A DNA stretch of 25,942 nt from UBA3937 sp050951585 (GCA_050951585.1 JBMNJI010000008.1:1-25942), one strand, 5' to 3'. Shown: positions 7,519 to 16,568, counted from the stretch's first letter. Notes: generated from the letters alone by a model not told the origin. Numbers and translations are program-made.

Positions 7519-9228
7519 ATGAAGAGTAATATTGAGATAGCGCAGGCGGCTGAAAAGGAACGGGTTAAAGATATTGCCGCAAAACTGGGAATCGAAAAGG
7601 AACACCTGATTTATTACGGCTTCTTCAAGGCGAAGGTTGATTACCGGCTGCGGGAGAAGCTGGCTGACCGTCCGGATGGACACGTTATTCTGGTGACGGC
7701 CATTAATCCCACGGCGGCCGGAGAAGGGAAAACAACGGTCACCATCGGTTTGGGTGATGCTCTGAACCGTTTGGGGAAAAAGACGGCCATTTGTCTGCGC
7801 GAACCGTCGCTGGGCCCTGTTTTCGGGGTAAAAGGCGGGGCTACGGGGGGCGGCTATGCTCAGGTCGTACCAATGGAAGATATCAACTTGCATTTTACCG
7901 GGGATTTGCACGCCATCAGCGCTGCGAATAATCTGCTGGCGGCCCTTTTGGATAATCATATTTTTCAAGGGAATAAACTAGGGATTGATCCAAAGAAAAT
8001 CACCTGGCGCAGGGCTTTGGACATGAATGACCGGCAACTCCGTTATATCGTCAGCGGGCTGGGCGGAAACGGCAACGGGACACCACGGGAGGACGGTTTT
8101 GATATTACCGTGGCCTCGGAAATTATGGCCGTTTTTTGCCTGGCGCAGAATTTGCACGACCTGAAGAACCGCTTGGCGAAAATGGTGGTTGCTTATACCT
8201 TTGAAGGGCAACCGGTCACGGCCGGAGATTTGCGGGCCCAAGGGGCGCTTACGGCCTTGCTGAAGGATGCCTTCAACCCGAATCTGGTGCAGACTTTGGA
8301 GGGGACCCCTGCTTTTGTGCATGGCGGGCCTTTTGCGAATATCGCTCACGGCTGTAATAGCCTGATCGCCACCAAGCTGGCCATGAAGCTGGCCGATTAT
8401 GTCATCACGGAAGCCGGTTTTGGGGCCGATTTGGGGGCGGAAAAATTTCTGGATATAAAATGCCGGACCGGCGGATTTAAACCGGAAGCGGTGGTGCTGG
8501 TGGCCAGTGTCCGCGCTTTGAAGCTACATGGGGGCTGTCCGAAGGAATTGCTGGGAGAGGGGAATCTGGAATATCTCTGTAAAGGGATGGCGAATCTGCA
8601 CCGGCATATCGAAAATATGACCCGGAAATTTCATCTGCCGGTTGTTGTTGCTTTGAACCGATTCCCCACCGATACGGTGACGGAATTGGAGTTAGTGATT
8701 AACGAATGCCGCGAAAAAGGTGTGGAGGCGGCGGTGACCGAGGTTTTCGGCAAAGGCGGCGAAGGCGGCCTGGAGCTGGCCGGGAAGCTGCTGGAAAATA
8801 TCGAGCAGAAGCGGAACCGGGACGAGGCCAAGGACGGCGGCTATGACCGGGGAAAGGATGGATTCCTTTACCCGGCGGAGATGGGTTTGCGCGAAAAGAT
8901 CATCACGATTGCCAAAGAACTCTATCGGGCTGGCAGTGTGGTGATTAGTAAAGACGCCGCCAAGAGTCTTGCGCAGTTTGAAGCTTTGGGATACAGGGAA
9001 TTGCCGGTCTGTATGGCCAAGACCCAATATTCCTTTTCGGATAATCCGGCATTACTGGGTGCGCCGGAGGGCTTTGAGCTGACCGTCAGGCAGGCGCGTC
9101 TGTCGGCGGGGGCCGGCTTTGTGGTGGCTCTCACGGGGTCCATTAATACATTACCCGGCTTGCCCGGTTTGCCTTCGGCCGAAAAGATTGATGTGGACGA
9201 GACGGGCAAGATATTAGGGCTTTTCTAG
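7519..9228 (+). CDS. fhs: Formate-tetrahydrofolate ligase
   Basis: Makes 10-formyl-tetrahydrofolate from formate, tetrahydrofolate and ATP, a methyl-branch step of the Wood-Ljungdahl pathway and a C1 supply for purines. The 569 residues are slightly above the usual 556-560. The P-loop-like PTAAGEGKTT lies at residues 64-73. The family signature VKGGATGGGYAQV is followed by MEDINLHFTGD, and later come FVHGGPFANIAHGCNS and VASVRALKLHGG. Near residue 440 a Lys/Asp-rich stretch (KRNRDEAKDGGYDRGKDG) replaces the short family loop and accounts for most of the extra length. The start at ATG 7519 is chosen because AAGGAGG sits at 7500-7506; ATG 7489 lies upstream of that site. It follows iorB in the same direction. 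By itself it does not prove acetogenesis. Confidence 0.95.
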   Translation: MKSNIEIAQAAEKERVKDIAAKLGIEKEHLIYYGFFKAKVDYRLREKLADRPDGHVILVTAINPTAAGEGKTTVTIGLGDALNRLGKKTAICLREPSLGPVFGVKGGATGGGYAQVVPMEDINLHFTGDLHAISAANNLLAALLDNHIFQGNKLGIDPKKITWRRALDMNDRQLRYIVSGLGGNGNGTPREDGFDITVASEIMAVFCLAQNLHDLKNRLAKMVVAYTFEGQPVTAGDLRAQGALTALLKDAFNPNLVQTLEGTPAFVHGGPFANIAHGCNSLIATKLAMKLADYVITEAGFGADLGAEKFLDIKCRTGGFKPEAVVLVASVRALKLHGGCPKELLGEGNLEYLCKGMANLHRHIENMTRKFHLPVVVALNRFPTDTVTELELVINECREKGVEAAVTEVFGKGGEGGLELAGKLLENIEQKRNRDEAKDGGYDRGKDGFLYPAEMGLREKIITIAKELYRAGSVVISKDAAKSLAQFEALGYRELPVCMAKTQYSFSDNPALLGAPEGFELTVRQARLSAGAGFVVALTGSINTLPGLPGLPSAEKIDVDETGKILGLF

Positions 9229-9241
9229 TAAGGTGTAAAGG

Positions 9242-9595
9242 GTGGGTGTAAAATTGCTCAGGATTATCTTATTGCTAAGCGGAGGCTCAATCTTATTAGC
9301 GCTTATTGTCACTTTGCAGGTAAAATTCGCCGCGGCGGACTTCGCTTCCATCGCTAAATACTATTTGGCGGTTTTGCCGCTCCTTTATGGGGCTAATATT
9401 TTTATCGGGCTGGGGATCAACAAAGGGCACGCTATTTTTCAGAACCTGCCCCTTCTCATTGCGGGGCAGACTTTTATTTATTATCTGGCGATTGCCTTCT
9501 TTTCGGTGGCCATTTTAGGGAATAAACTCTCCCTCCCGAAAACAGCCCTTGCTTTCGGCATGATTATTACCGCCATTTATCTACTGAAAAGCTGA
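9242..9595 (+). CDS. Small four-helix membrane protein, family not recognised
   Basis: 117 residues, mostly hydrophobic, with four predicted helices: about residues 5-27, 36-57, 66-87 and 98-115. No catalytic motif is visible. The only charged surfaces are short loops (NKGHAIFQN, GNKLSLPK). The GTG start at 9242 is assumed; TTG at 9254 has a better-spaced purine stretch (AAAGGG near 9238). It begins 13 bases after fhs, so it is probably the last gene of the iorAB-fhs transcript. The size and helix count resemble small transporter or DMT-like proteins, but nothing specific supports this. Confidence 0.6.
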   Translation: MGVKLLRIILLLSGGSILLALIVTLQVKFAAADFASIAKYYLAVLPLLYGANIFIGLGINKGHAIFQNLPLLIAGQTFIYYLAIAFFSVAILGNKLSLPKTALAFGMIITAIYLLKS

Positions 9596-9755
9596 CGTTT
9601 ACCCGGTGCCGCAACTTACGTGGATAAGCGGGGATTGTTAAGCATTAAGCAAAAAATTGACCGAACATGAGAGTGACGAGGAACAAAATGAGGGTCTTTT
9701 CGTCAGTCAGATTAGGAACATTGCGAAAAACAGCAGAGGAGGGGCTAAGAGGAGA

Positions 9756-11597
9756 ATGATCAAGAAAAAGAGAAGTAGGATCGGAACCATCATGCTGGCC
9801 ATGGCATTTTTGCTCACTTCCGGCCCGGGGGCTGGAAACGCGGCGGCGGCCAACGGAGCCAATACTGCCGATGCCGGGAATACGGGCAGGGCAGTATCTG
9901 TAGCAAGCAATATCTCGCCAGTCACGGGCGGCATTGAAATAACTGGGGTTACGGCGACCACCGGGCAAGGAGATCATTTTAAACTTGGTAATGAAGTTTT
10001 GTTGAGCAAGTATCGTTATTTGCTGGACGGAAAAAAGGTTGGTTTGATTACGAATCAAACCGGAGTAAACAGTAAAGGCGAAAGCACCATTAATGTTCTG
10101 GCGCGGGAGACTTCTTTTCAATTAACGGCTCTTTACGGACCGGAGCACGGCATTGACGGGCAGGCGGCGGCAGGTGCTTATGTGGAGTCCTATGTGCATC
10201 CGCAGTTGGGTATTCCGGTGTACAGCCTTTATGGGGCGACGAGAATGCCGAGTGCAAGCATGCTGGAAAATGTGGATATTTTGCTTTATGATATTCAGGA
10301 TATCGGGGCCCGGACCTATACTTATATTTCGACGCTCAATTACTGTATGCAGGCAGCCCGGAAATATCACAAAACGATTATTGTCCTCGACCGGCCCAAT
10401 CCGCTGGGCGGCTTAACCGTTGACGGCATGGTGCTGGAGGAAGGCTATGAGACCTTTGTCGGGGTGGATAATTTGCCCACGGCGCACGGGATGACCATTG
10501 GGGAACTGGCCCTGTTTTTCAACCGGAATATCGGGGCGGATGTGAAAGTGATACCGATGGAGGGGTATTCACGGGAAATGATCTGGCAGGATACAGGCCT
10601 TACCTGGATTCCGACTTCGCCGAATATTCCTGATCTCGATTCCCTCTTTGGTTATATGTCCACGGGCTTAGGAGAAGGGACCGGTATTTATCAGTCCGAT
10701 AAATTCAAATGGATCGGCGGCAAAGGGGTGGATGCCCTTGCTTTTGCCAAGCTGCTGAATCAAGCCGGACTGCCGGGGGTTGTCTTTATTCCCGAATACA
10801 AAGGGACGGCCGGCGGGGTGAGGCTCAGCATTCAGGATTACCATACCTTTAATCCGGCGAAAACCGGGATTTACGCCTTGGCCTATGCCCATTCTTTGAA
10901 CAATTTTAAAGTACCCAAAAGCGGGAAAACCATGGTGATGTTTGACAAGATTATGGGGACAAATAAAATCGGTCAATGGCTGGAACAGGGGCTGACCCCA
11001 CAGCAGATGGAGGCCAATTATCTGCCGGAGCTGAATAAATTCCGGGCGGAACGCCAGAAATACCTGATCTATGGCAGGCAGGCGGGGGAACATCAAGAAC
11101 CACAACAACCTGAGCAGCCGGTCGAGCCTGCGCAGCCGGAGAATCCGGAACAGCCTAATCAACCGGTCGAGCCGCAGGTGCCAGAGCAGCCCGGAGAGGA
11201 ACAGACACCTGAAAAGCCGCAACAACCCGGTCAGCCTGACGGGGCGGTGCCTCCTTTGCGGCTGATTGTAAAGGGACAAAATGTGGAGTTTGATTCCGAA
11301 CCATATATTGATGCCAACAACCGCTTGATGGTTCCGGTGCGGGCCATCCTGGAAGCCTTGGGCGCCACGGTCGATTGGGATGAGGCAGAGCGGACGGTTT
11401 CGATTAGCGGACAGGGGCACACCCTTTTATTGAAGATTGATAGTACCCGGGCGGTCGTTGATGGTGGGCAACGGACCATGGACACCTGTCCCGTGATCAA
11501 GAATGAGCGGACGATGTTGCCGGCGCGTTATGTGGGCGAATATTTAGGGTTCACCGTAGACTGGGATGAGGAAACCCGCACGGTGACCGTGGAGTAA
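9756..11597 (+). CDS. namZ: Secreted NamZ-type exo-N-acetylmuramidase (DUF1343) with wall domain
   Basis: 613 residues. NamZ enzymes release terminal N-acetylmuramic acid from peptidoglycan fragments outside the cell. Residues 1-31 are a signal peptide: KKKRSR, then a hydrophobic core, then AGNAAAA. The DUF1343 domain spans about 80-440: KVGLITNQTG (94-103), LYGPEHGIDG, YDIQDIGARTYTYISTL, LDRPNPLGG, WIPTSPNIPDL. Residues 445-498 are a Pro/Gln/Glu linker. Residues 499-613 are a copper-amine-oxidase-N-type domain with two motif copies (RLMVPVRAILEALGATVDWD and RTMLPARYVGEYLGFTVDWD). The start is ATG 9756 with AGGAGGGG at 9737-9744; the frame is open from 9657 but lacks a site there. It probably acts in wall recycling or lysis of other cells. 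Confidence 0.88.
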   Translation: MIKKKRSRIGTIMLAMAFLLTSGPGAGNAAAANGANTADAGNTGRAVSVASNISPVTGGIEITGVTATTGQGDHFKLGNEVLLSKYRYLLDGKKVGLITNQTGVNSKGESTINVLARETSFQLTALYGPEHGIDGQAAAGAYVESYVHPQLGIPVYSLYGATRMPSASMLENVDILLYDIQDIGARTYTYISTLNYCMQAARKYHKTIIVLDRPNPLGGLTVDGMVLEEGYETFVGVDNLPTAHGMTIGELALFFNRNIGADVKVIPMEGYSREMIWQDTGLTWIPTSPNIPDLDSLFGYMSTGLGEGTGIYQSDKFKWIGGKGVDALAFAKLLNQAGLPGVVFIPEYKGTAGGVRLSIQDYHTFNPAKTGIYALAYAHSLNNFKVPKSGKTMVMFDKIMGTNKIGQWLEQGLTPQQMEANYLPELNKFRAERQKYLIYGRQAGEHQEPQQPEQPVEPAQPENPEQPNQPVEPQVPEQPGEEQTPEKPQQPGQPDGAVPPLRLIVKGQNVEFDSEPYIDANNRLMVPVRAILEALGATVDWDEAERTVSISGQGHTLLLKIDSTRAVVDGGQRTMDTCPVIKNERTMLPARYVGEYLGFTVDWDEETRTVTVE

Positions 11598-11602
11598 AAC
11601 AA

Positions 11603-11643
11603 AAAGGAGTGTCACAGCGGCGGTTACCGCGTGACACTCCTTT
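11603..11643. terminator. Bidirectional intrinsic terminator between namZ and a convergent ORF
   Basis: A perfect 13-bp stem (11603-11615 with 11631-11643) and a 15-base loop with an inner GCGG/CCGC. On the plus strand the T run is short (TTT then AAATATTT). On the minus strand it is followed by TTTTTGTTTT, a better T tract. It thus ends namZ and probably also the minus-strand ORF beginning near 11985. Confidence 0.85.
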
Positions 11644-11670
11644 AAATATTTAAATATTCAACTGATCTAC

Positions 11671-11985
11671 CTAGTCTATTCTGGCTCCAAGGGCGAGTTC
11701 TTTATTGATTAATGGCAGCTTGCTTTTACCGGTGATGGTTAAACCGGTGATCTTTTCGTTTTTTGTTCCAAGCTTAATGTAGCCTTTGGAAAAACCCAGA
11801 TCATGGTTTAGAGAGAGACCGCCTGAACTTGCACTGAAGGAAAGGATATTTCCCAGATCAAGTTTTTTAAACTTCAGTTCGGATGACTTCAGCGGATTAT
11901 CTAGTTTAATGGCGTACATCACGTTAGTATTGAGAGGCAGTCGGGTTTTTTCTAAAACAGCGAAGCCGGTATTTTTCCAATTCAC
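11671..11985 (-). CDS. Orphan minus-strand ORF, perhaps a gene fragment
   Basis: About 104 residues if it starts at GTG 11985; TTG 11997 and ATG 11919 are alternatives. The frame is open back to 12255 but there it overlaps alaA and its promoter. The chain starts VNWKNTGFAVLEKTRLPLN and continues with alternating hydrophobic and Lys/Asp residues (LKFKKLDLGNILSFSASSGG, KGYIKLGTKNEKITGLTITG), suggesting beta strands. There is no signal peptide and no ribosome site before any start. The strong minus-strand T tract of the terminator just downstream supports transcription. It could be the 3' remnant of a larger surface protein. I do not recognise the family. Confidence 0.4.
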   Translation of the reverse strand: MNWKNTGFAVLEKTRLPLNTNVMYAIKLDNPLKSSELKFKKLDLGNILSFSASSGGLSLNHDLGFSKGYIKLGTKNEKITGLTITGKSKLPLINKELALGARID

Positions 11986-12056
11986 GTCAAATAGCAAAAC
12001 TATTAAAATATTTATAGGACCGCTAGTGCAAAATAGTGGATTTGTGATAGAATAGA

Positions 12057-12062
12057 TATAAT
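12057..12062 (+). promoter_or_regulatory. Possible -10 box of alaA
   Basis: TATAAT 30 bases before the alaA start codon. No good -35 is visible at the usual spacing (12034-12039 reads TAGTGG). Confidence 0.35.
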
Positions 12063-12091
12063 ATTCATGTGATGAAAAAGGTCGTGATGCT

Positions 12092-13378
12092 ATGTCTTTT
12101 TTCCAAAAATCGCAGAAGCTGAATAATGTGAAGTACGCAATTAGAGGACCGATTATCGATGAAGCGAAGAAACTCGAAAGATACGGTTTTGAGCTAATCA
12201 AACTGAATATCGGTAATCCGACTCCTTTTGGTCTATATGCACCGCCGGAAATCATTCGTGATGTTATTCATAATTTGCGGGTCGCGCAGGGGTATTCCGA
12301 GTCCCAGGGGATTTTTGCCGGACGCAAGGCAATAATGCAGTATTATCAGCAGAAACAGGTGCCGGGTGTGGATGTTGACGATATTTATACCGGTAATGGC
12401 GTTAGTGAGCTAATTATGATGGCCATGCAGGCTTTATTAAATAATGGTGATGAGATTCTTATCCCTAAACCGGATTATCCTCTTTGGACAGCAGCCGTTA
12501 CCCTTTCAGGCGGTATTGCGGTGCATTATCAGTGCGATGAACAGGCGGACTGGAATCCGGATATCGAGGATATCCGTCGTAAAATCACGAGAAACACCAA
12601 AGGAATTGTGATTATTAATCCCAATAATCCTACGGGGGCTCTTTATCCGGTGGAGGTTCTGCAGGAGATCGTGAAGATTGCGGAAGAGCATAAGCTGATT
12701 GTTTTTTCGGACGAAATATACGATAAGATTCTTTATGAGGATGCTCAGCATGTTTCTACGGCCAGTCTTTCGGAAGACGTTTTCTTTCTGACCTTTAACG
12801 GACTGTCGAAATCACACCGGATCGCCGGTTTTCGGGCAGGCTGGATGGTTGTCAGCGGGAATAAGGAATTGGCGGCCGATTATATTGACGGGCTGAATAC
12901 CCTGGCCTCGATGCGCTTATGCAGTAACGTACCGGCTCAGTATGCCATTCAGACCGCCCTGGGGGGCTATCAGAGCCTGACCGAATTACTGGTGCCCGGC
13001 GGCAGACTGCAAAGGCAGCGGGAATTATGCTATGAAATGCTGAATAATATCCCGGGAATATCCTGTACCAAGCCGAAGGGAGCCTTCTATATGTTCCCCA
13101 AAATAGACACCAAGCGGTTTAATATTACGAATGACTATAAATTTGTGTTAGATTTCCTGCGGGAAAAGAAGGTTATGCTGGTGCAGGGTACGGGCTTTAA
13201 CTGGCATGAGCCCGATCATTTCCGGTTAGTATACCTGGCGCCTGTGGAAACACTTACCATCGCGTTGAACCGGCTGGGCGATTTTTTGGCGGAATATGTG
13301 CAGACAGAAGAGGATCTCTCGGCCTTGCCCTTAGACATGGATCCGGATGGCGAGGAAGGCTTTTTCGAAAACTTCTAA
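12092..13378 (+). CDS. alaA: Alanine (glutamate-pyruvate) aminotransferase, AlaA type
   Basis: Cytoplasmic PLP enzyme of fold type I, 428 residues, converting pyruvate and glutamate to alanine and 2-oxoglutarate. It is collinear with E. coli AlaA as I remember it: KSQKLNNVKYAIRGPI, KLNIGNPTPFG, GNGVSELIMMAMQALL, PKPDYPLWTAAV, INPNNPTGA, SDEIYDKILY. Lys240 in FNGLSKSHRIAGFRAGW is the expected PLP lysine, and FRLVYLAP holds the arginine for the substrate carboxylate. A C-terminal tail of about 20 mostly acidic residues (DMDPDGEEGFFENF) is longer than in E. coli. AAAGG near 12077 precedes the ATG. It stands alone between terminators. Related aminotransferases with other substrates are possible, but the AlaA match is close. 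Confidence 0.92.
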   Translation: MSFFQKSQKLNNVKYAIRGPIIDEAKKLERYGFELIKLNIGNPTPFGLYAPPEIIRDVIHNLRVAQGYSESQGIFAGRKAIMQYYQQKQVPGVDVDDIYTGNGVSELIMMAMQALLNNGDEILIPKPDYPLWTAAVTLSGGIAVHYQCDEQADWNPDIEDIRRKITRNTKGIVIINPNNPTGALYPVEVLQEIVKIAEEHKLIVFSDEIYDKILYEDAQHVSTASLSEDVFFLTFNGLSKSHRIAGFRAGWMVVSGNKELAADYIDGLNTLASMRLCSNVPAQYAIQTALGGYQSLTELLVPGGRLQRQRELCYEMLNNIPGISCTKPKGAFYMFPKIDTKRFNITNDYKFVLDFLREKKVMLVQGTGFNWHEPDHFRLVYLAPVETLTIALNRLGDFLAEYVQTEEDLSALPLDMDPDGEEGFFENF

Positions 13379-13399
13379 CTCCATAACCCAATATGGCTC

Positions 13400-13426
13400 C
13401 TTAGGGGGGCGCGCGGGGGCGCTAAG
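13400..13426 (+). repeat. G-rich hairpin after alaA
   Basis: CTTAG (13400-13404) and CTAAG (13422-13426) flank a G-rich core with GCGC repeats. It is followed by GAAGC, not by T, so it is not a standard terminator. Confidence 0.35.
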
Positions 13427-13482
13427 AAGCTATCAGCAATAAGCGGCAGAAATACGGCAGTTTAGGTGAAGTGCCTTAGAAG

Positions 13483-13523
13483 AAGTAAGCAGACATTGAA
13501 TCGACAGTGATGCTTACTTTTTT
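13483..13523 (+). terminator. Intrinsic terminator after alaA
   Basis: AAGTAAGCA (13483-13491) pairs perfectly with TGCTTACTT (13511-13519) over a 19-base loop, and T continues to 13523. It lies about 105 bases after the alaA stop codon. Confidence 0.75.
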
Positions 13524-13562
13524 CATTAGCTGTTGCCAAGTGCAACTAGAGCTTTGGGAACA

Positions 13563-13591
13563 TTTTCAAAAAAGATACGTCAAAATAATAT
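13563..13591 (+). promoter_or_regulatory. Candidate sigma-A promoter of the beta-propeller gene
   Basis: TTTTCA (13563-13568), a 17-base spacer, then TAATAT (13586-13591). The start of transcription would be near 13598, just before the 11-bp repeats at 13651-13694. Confidence 0.4.
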
Positions 13592-13650
13592 AGAGGATTG
13601 AAGGAAGTCAGAACGGAGCCAAAGGAAGTTTTAAGAGAGAAAAGAAAGAG

Positions 13651-13694
13651 ACCGGAAGAAAACCGGAAAAATACCGGAGAGAAACCGGAAGAAG
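13651..13694 (+). repeat. Four degenerate 11-bp tandem repeats starting ACCGG
   Basis: ACCGG begins at 13651, 13662, 13673 and 13684, each exactly 11 bases apart, with purine-rich fill (AAGAAA, AAAAAT, AGAGAA, AAGAAG). The block lies in the leader of the beta-propeller gene and runs into its ribosome site AAGGAG (13692-13697). The 11-bp step puts the copies on one face of the helix and does not fit a codon repeat. Confidence 0.65.
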
Positions 13695-13706
13695 GAGTGA
13701 ATTCGG

Positions 13707-16462
13707 ATGATGAAAACAGGAAAAAGCAAGATCATGATACCTTTGCTGATTATGGGGTTGGTATTGTTAGGAATTCTAATATTTTTTCAACCGGGCGTGA
13801 TGACAGCCGGTGACGAACCGCGGAATCAGACGGGGGATGCAGAGACCATCCTGCAAAAAAGGCTGGAGAAAGCAATTGTTTTATACGCGGAAAGCCCAAT
13901 TGCACGGGTGAATAATGCGGAAATGCAGGTGGATGCGGATAATGCAGGTATTGTCCCTTATGTGAGCGGAGGACGGGTCCTGGTACCGCTGCGGTTCATT
14001 GCCCAGAACCTGCAGGCGGAGATTGCCTGGGAGAAGGAGACTTCCGCCGTAACACTTACGGTGGGTAAGGACACGGTCAAATTACAGCCCGGGCAGGAGC
14101 AGATGCAGATTAATGGGAAGTCAGTAAAGCTGGATGCGGTTCCGGAAGTAATTGACGGACGGACTTTTGTGCCTATTCGGGCGATTAGTGAAGCATTTGG
14201 GAAAGAAGTCTTTTATGACCGCGGCTTAATTGTGATTGGGGACGAAGAAAACCCCTTTGATAAAGAGTCCGAAAAGTCATTGCTTGACCGGTTAATTGCC
14301 AAAGTGAACAACCTTCCGGCGGTCGGTTCGGCGGAGAATCTGTTAAAGCTGTTAACGGAAGCGGACGGGAACGATTATCGTAAACGGATTGCGGCTGATG
14401 GCGGCATTGCTTTTGACATGGCGGCTACGGGAACGGAAGCGCTTAATGGGGTAAGCCAGCAACAGAACACCCAGAATAAGGCCAAGGTACCGGCGCCGGC
14501 TGAACAAAAGCAGGGAAAGACTGAAAGCAGTGCGGCTGTAGATTATTCCAAAACAAATGTGCAGGTGCAGGGTGTGGATGAGGCTGACCTTGTGAAAACG
14601 GACGGGGAATATCTCTATCACGTCAATAAACAGCGCGTGCTGATTACGAAGGCTTATCCGGCGGCCGAACTGCAGGTGGTTTCCACCTTGACTTTCGCGG
14701 AGAAGGATTTTTGGCCGGAAGAGCTTTATCTTGATGAGCAATATCTGGTGGTAATCGGCCGCAACAATTTGTATTATGACTATATTTTGAAACCGGTGCC
14801 GGTTGTACCGCAGGACGATGTGCAGCCGGATAAGGACAAAAATACGATAAATAATACGGCCACTGCCGGTATTGCGCCGGATGAGGCACAGGCCGGTGGT
14901 CAGGATAAGGAAGCGGCTGCTGTACAGTTTGAACGGGAACTGGCGCTCGCGGATGTGGCCCCTGCGGTGCCGCGCTCTGCCGCCAAAGTAATTTCGATCC
15001 GGCCGCCCCGTCTTTCCCGGAATGAGGTCAAAGTTTTCATTTTTGACATTCGGGATAAGACGAAGATCACGAAGGTAAGAGAAGTCGAGATTGAGGGAAA
15101 TTATCTTACCTCGCGGAAAATCGGATCTTTTCTCTATTTCGTTGCCAATTGTCCTGCCTACCTATATGGTTATGGACAGGAGGAAAATCCGAACCCGGTG
15201 CCTTTTTACCGTGATACGACCTTGAAGAATGATTATCAGGCCGTACCTTATGAAAAGATCTATTATCTTCCGCCCGTAAGGAGCTCCAATTATCTGGTTA
15301 TTGCCGGACTGGACCTGAATCAGCGGGAGGAAGGGGTGCAGATTTCTACCTACCTGGGGGCCGGCGATGATGTCTATGTTTCCCAGAATAATCTTTATGT
15401 GGCGCTGCAGAATTACAACTACGGGCCGATTAGGATCATGGCGCTCGATGAGACGGCAGCAGCGGGGCGGGCAGTTTGAAACCGGCGGAAAGCACGGAGC
15501 CCGGAACGCAGATTTATAAGTTTTCCCTTGATCAGGGCAGGGTCACTTATCTTGCCAAGGGCGAGGTTCCGGGAACATTGCTTAATCAGTTCTCCATGGA
15601 TGAACATAACGGGTATTTCCGGGTGGCCACGACCACAGGCAATACCTGGAGTGCGGGCCAAGATAAGTCGCAGAACAATGTCTATGTGCTGGATGAAACG
15701 ATGACGCTCGTGGGGATGGTGGAGGGGATTGCCCCCGGGGAAAGGATTTACTCCACCCGCTTTATCGGGGACAGAGCGTATCTTGTCACTTTTAAAGATA
15801 CGGACCCCTTCTTTGTCCTGGATTTAAAGGTGCCGTCCAATCCGCGTGTGTTAGGCGCTTTGAAGATACCCGGGTACAGCGATTACCTGCATCCCTATGA
15901 TGAAAACCATATTATCGGCATTGGTAAGGATACGATTGAAGTACCCATTAAGGGCTGGGGGTCAGCGGAAGGAACTGTATCCACGCAGGCCTACTATCAA
16001 GGGCTTAAACTGGCGGTGTTTGACGTGACGGACGTCACGAAGCCCCGTGAATTATTCAAGGAAGTGATCGGTGACCGGGGCACTGATTCGGAGTTATTGC
16101 GCGACCACAAGGCCCTGCTTTTTGACCGGGAAAAAGAATTGTTTGCCTTCCCTGTCCGCGTGCTGGAGATCCCGGCCGAATATAAACAGGGGAATCCTAA
16201 CGCGGTGCAGTATGGCCAGTTCACCTTCCAGGGCGCGTATGTGTATCAGCTTAATCTGACGGATGGATTCACCCTGCGCGGGAAGATTACCCATCTTTCG
16301 GCAGAGGAATTGCTGAAGGCCGGTTCTTCTTATGCCAATGCGGATAAGGAAATTAAGCGGATTCTCTATATTGATAATGTCCTCTATACCTTATCCGATG
16401 GTATGATTAAGGCGAACGGTATGACCGGGCTGAAAGAGCTGAACAGCCTGGCGCTTCAGTAA
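13707..16462 (+). CDS. Secreted beta-propeller protein with copper-amine-oxidase-N domain (frameshifted)
   Basis: Surface-exposed protein of unknown function, about 918 residues when joined. Residues 8-30 are a membrane or signal segment. Residues 63-180 are a copper-amine-oxidase-N-type domain (GRVLVPLRFIAQNL, GRTFVPIRAISEAFG). A charged linker leads to a beta-propeller domain (PF09826-like) from about 275: YSKTNVQVQGVDEADLVKTD. The first frame stops at 15477. The second continues KPAESTEPGTQIYKFSLDQG, then GTLLNQFSMDEHNGYFRVAT, to 16462. The shift lies between 15452 and 15479 and is repaired by adding one base, most simply a G in the GGGG near 15464, giving AAAGAGSLKPAES. The start is ATG 13707 with AAGGAG 13692-13697. 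Whether the organism makes a full protein depends on whether the shift is real. Confidence 0.8.
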
Positions 16463-16568
16463 ATGCAACTTTTTCGGTGGTGAAATAGAGCTTAATCTAC
16501 CATGAAACCCAACGGTTGAATTAATATCTGGTTTTAAAGGATATTTGCACCTTATTATCGAATTCCTT

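Noticed and set aside
10668..11420. Minus-strand 250-residue open frame within namZ
   Set aside because: It mirrors the well-supported NamZ gene; the Leu/Arg-rich chain is the complement of the Pro/Gln linker.
15452..15479. Programmed -1 frameshifting in the beta-propeller gene
   Set aside because: No X XXY YYZ slippery heptamer in the right frame and no clear pseudoknot after it; three other shifts in the window favour sequencing indels.
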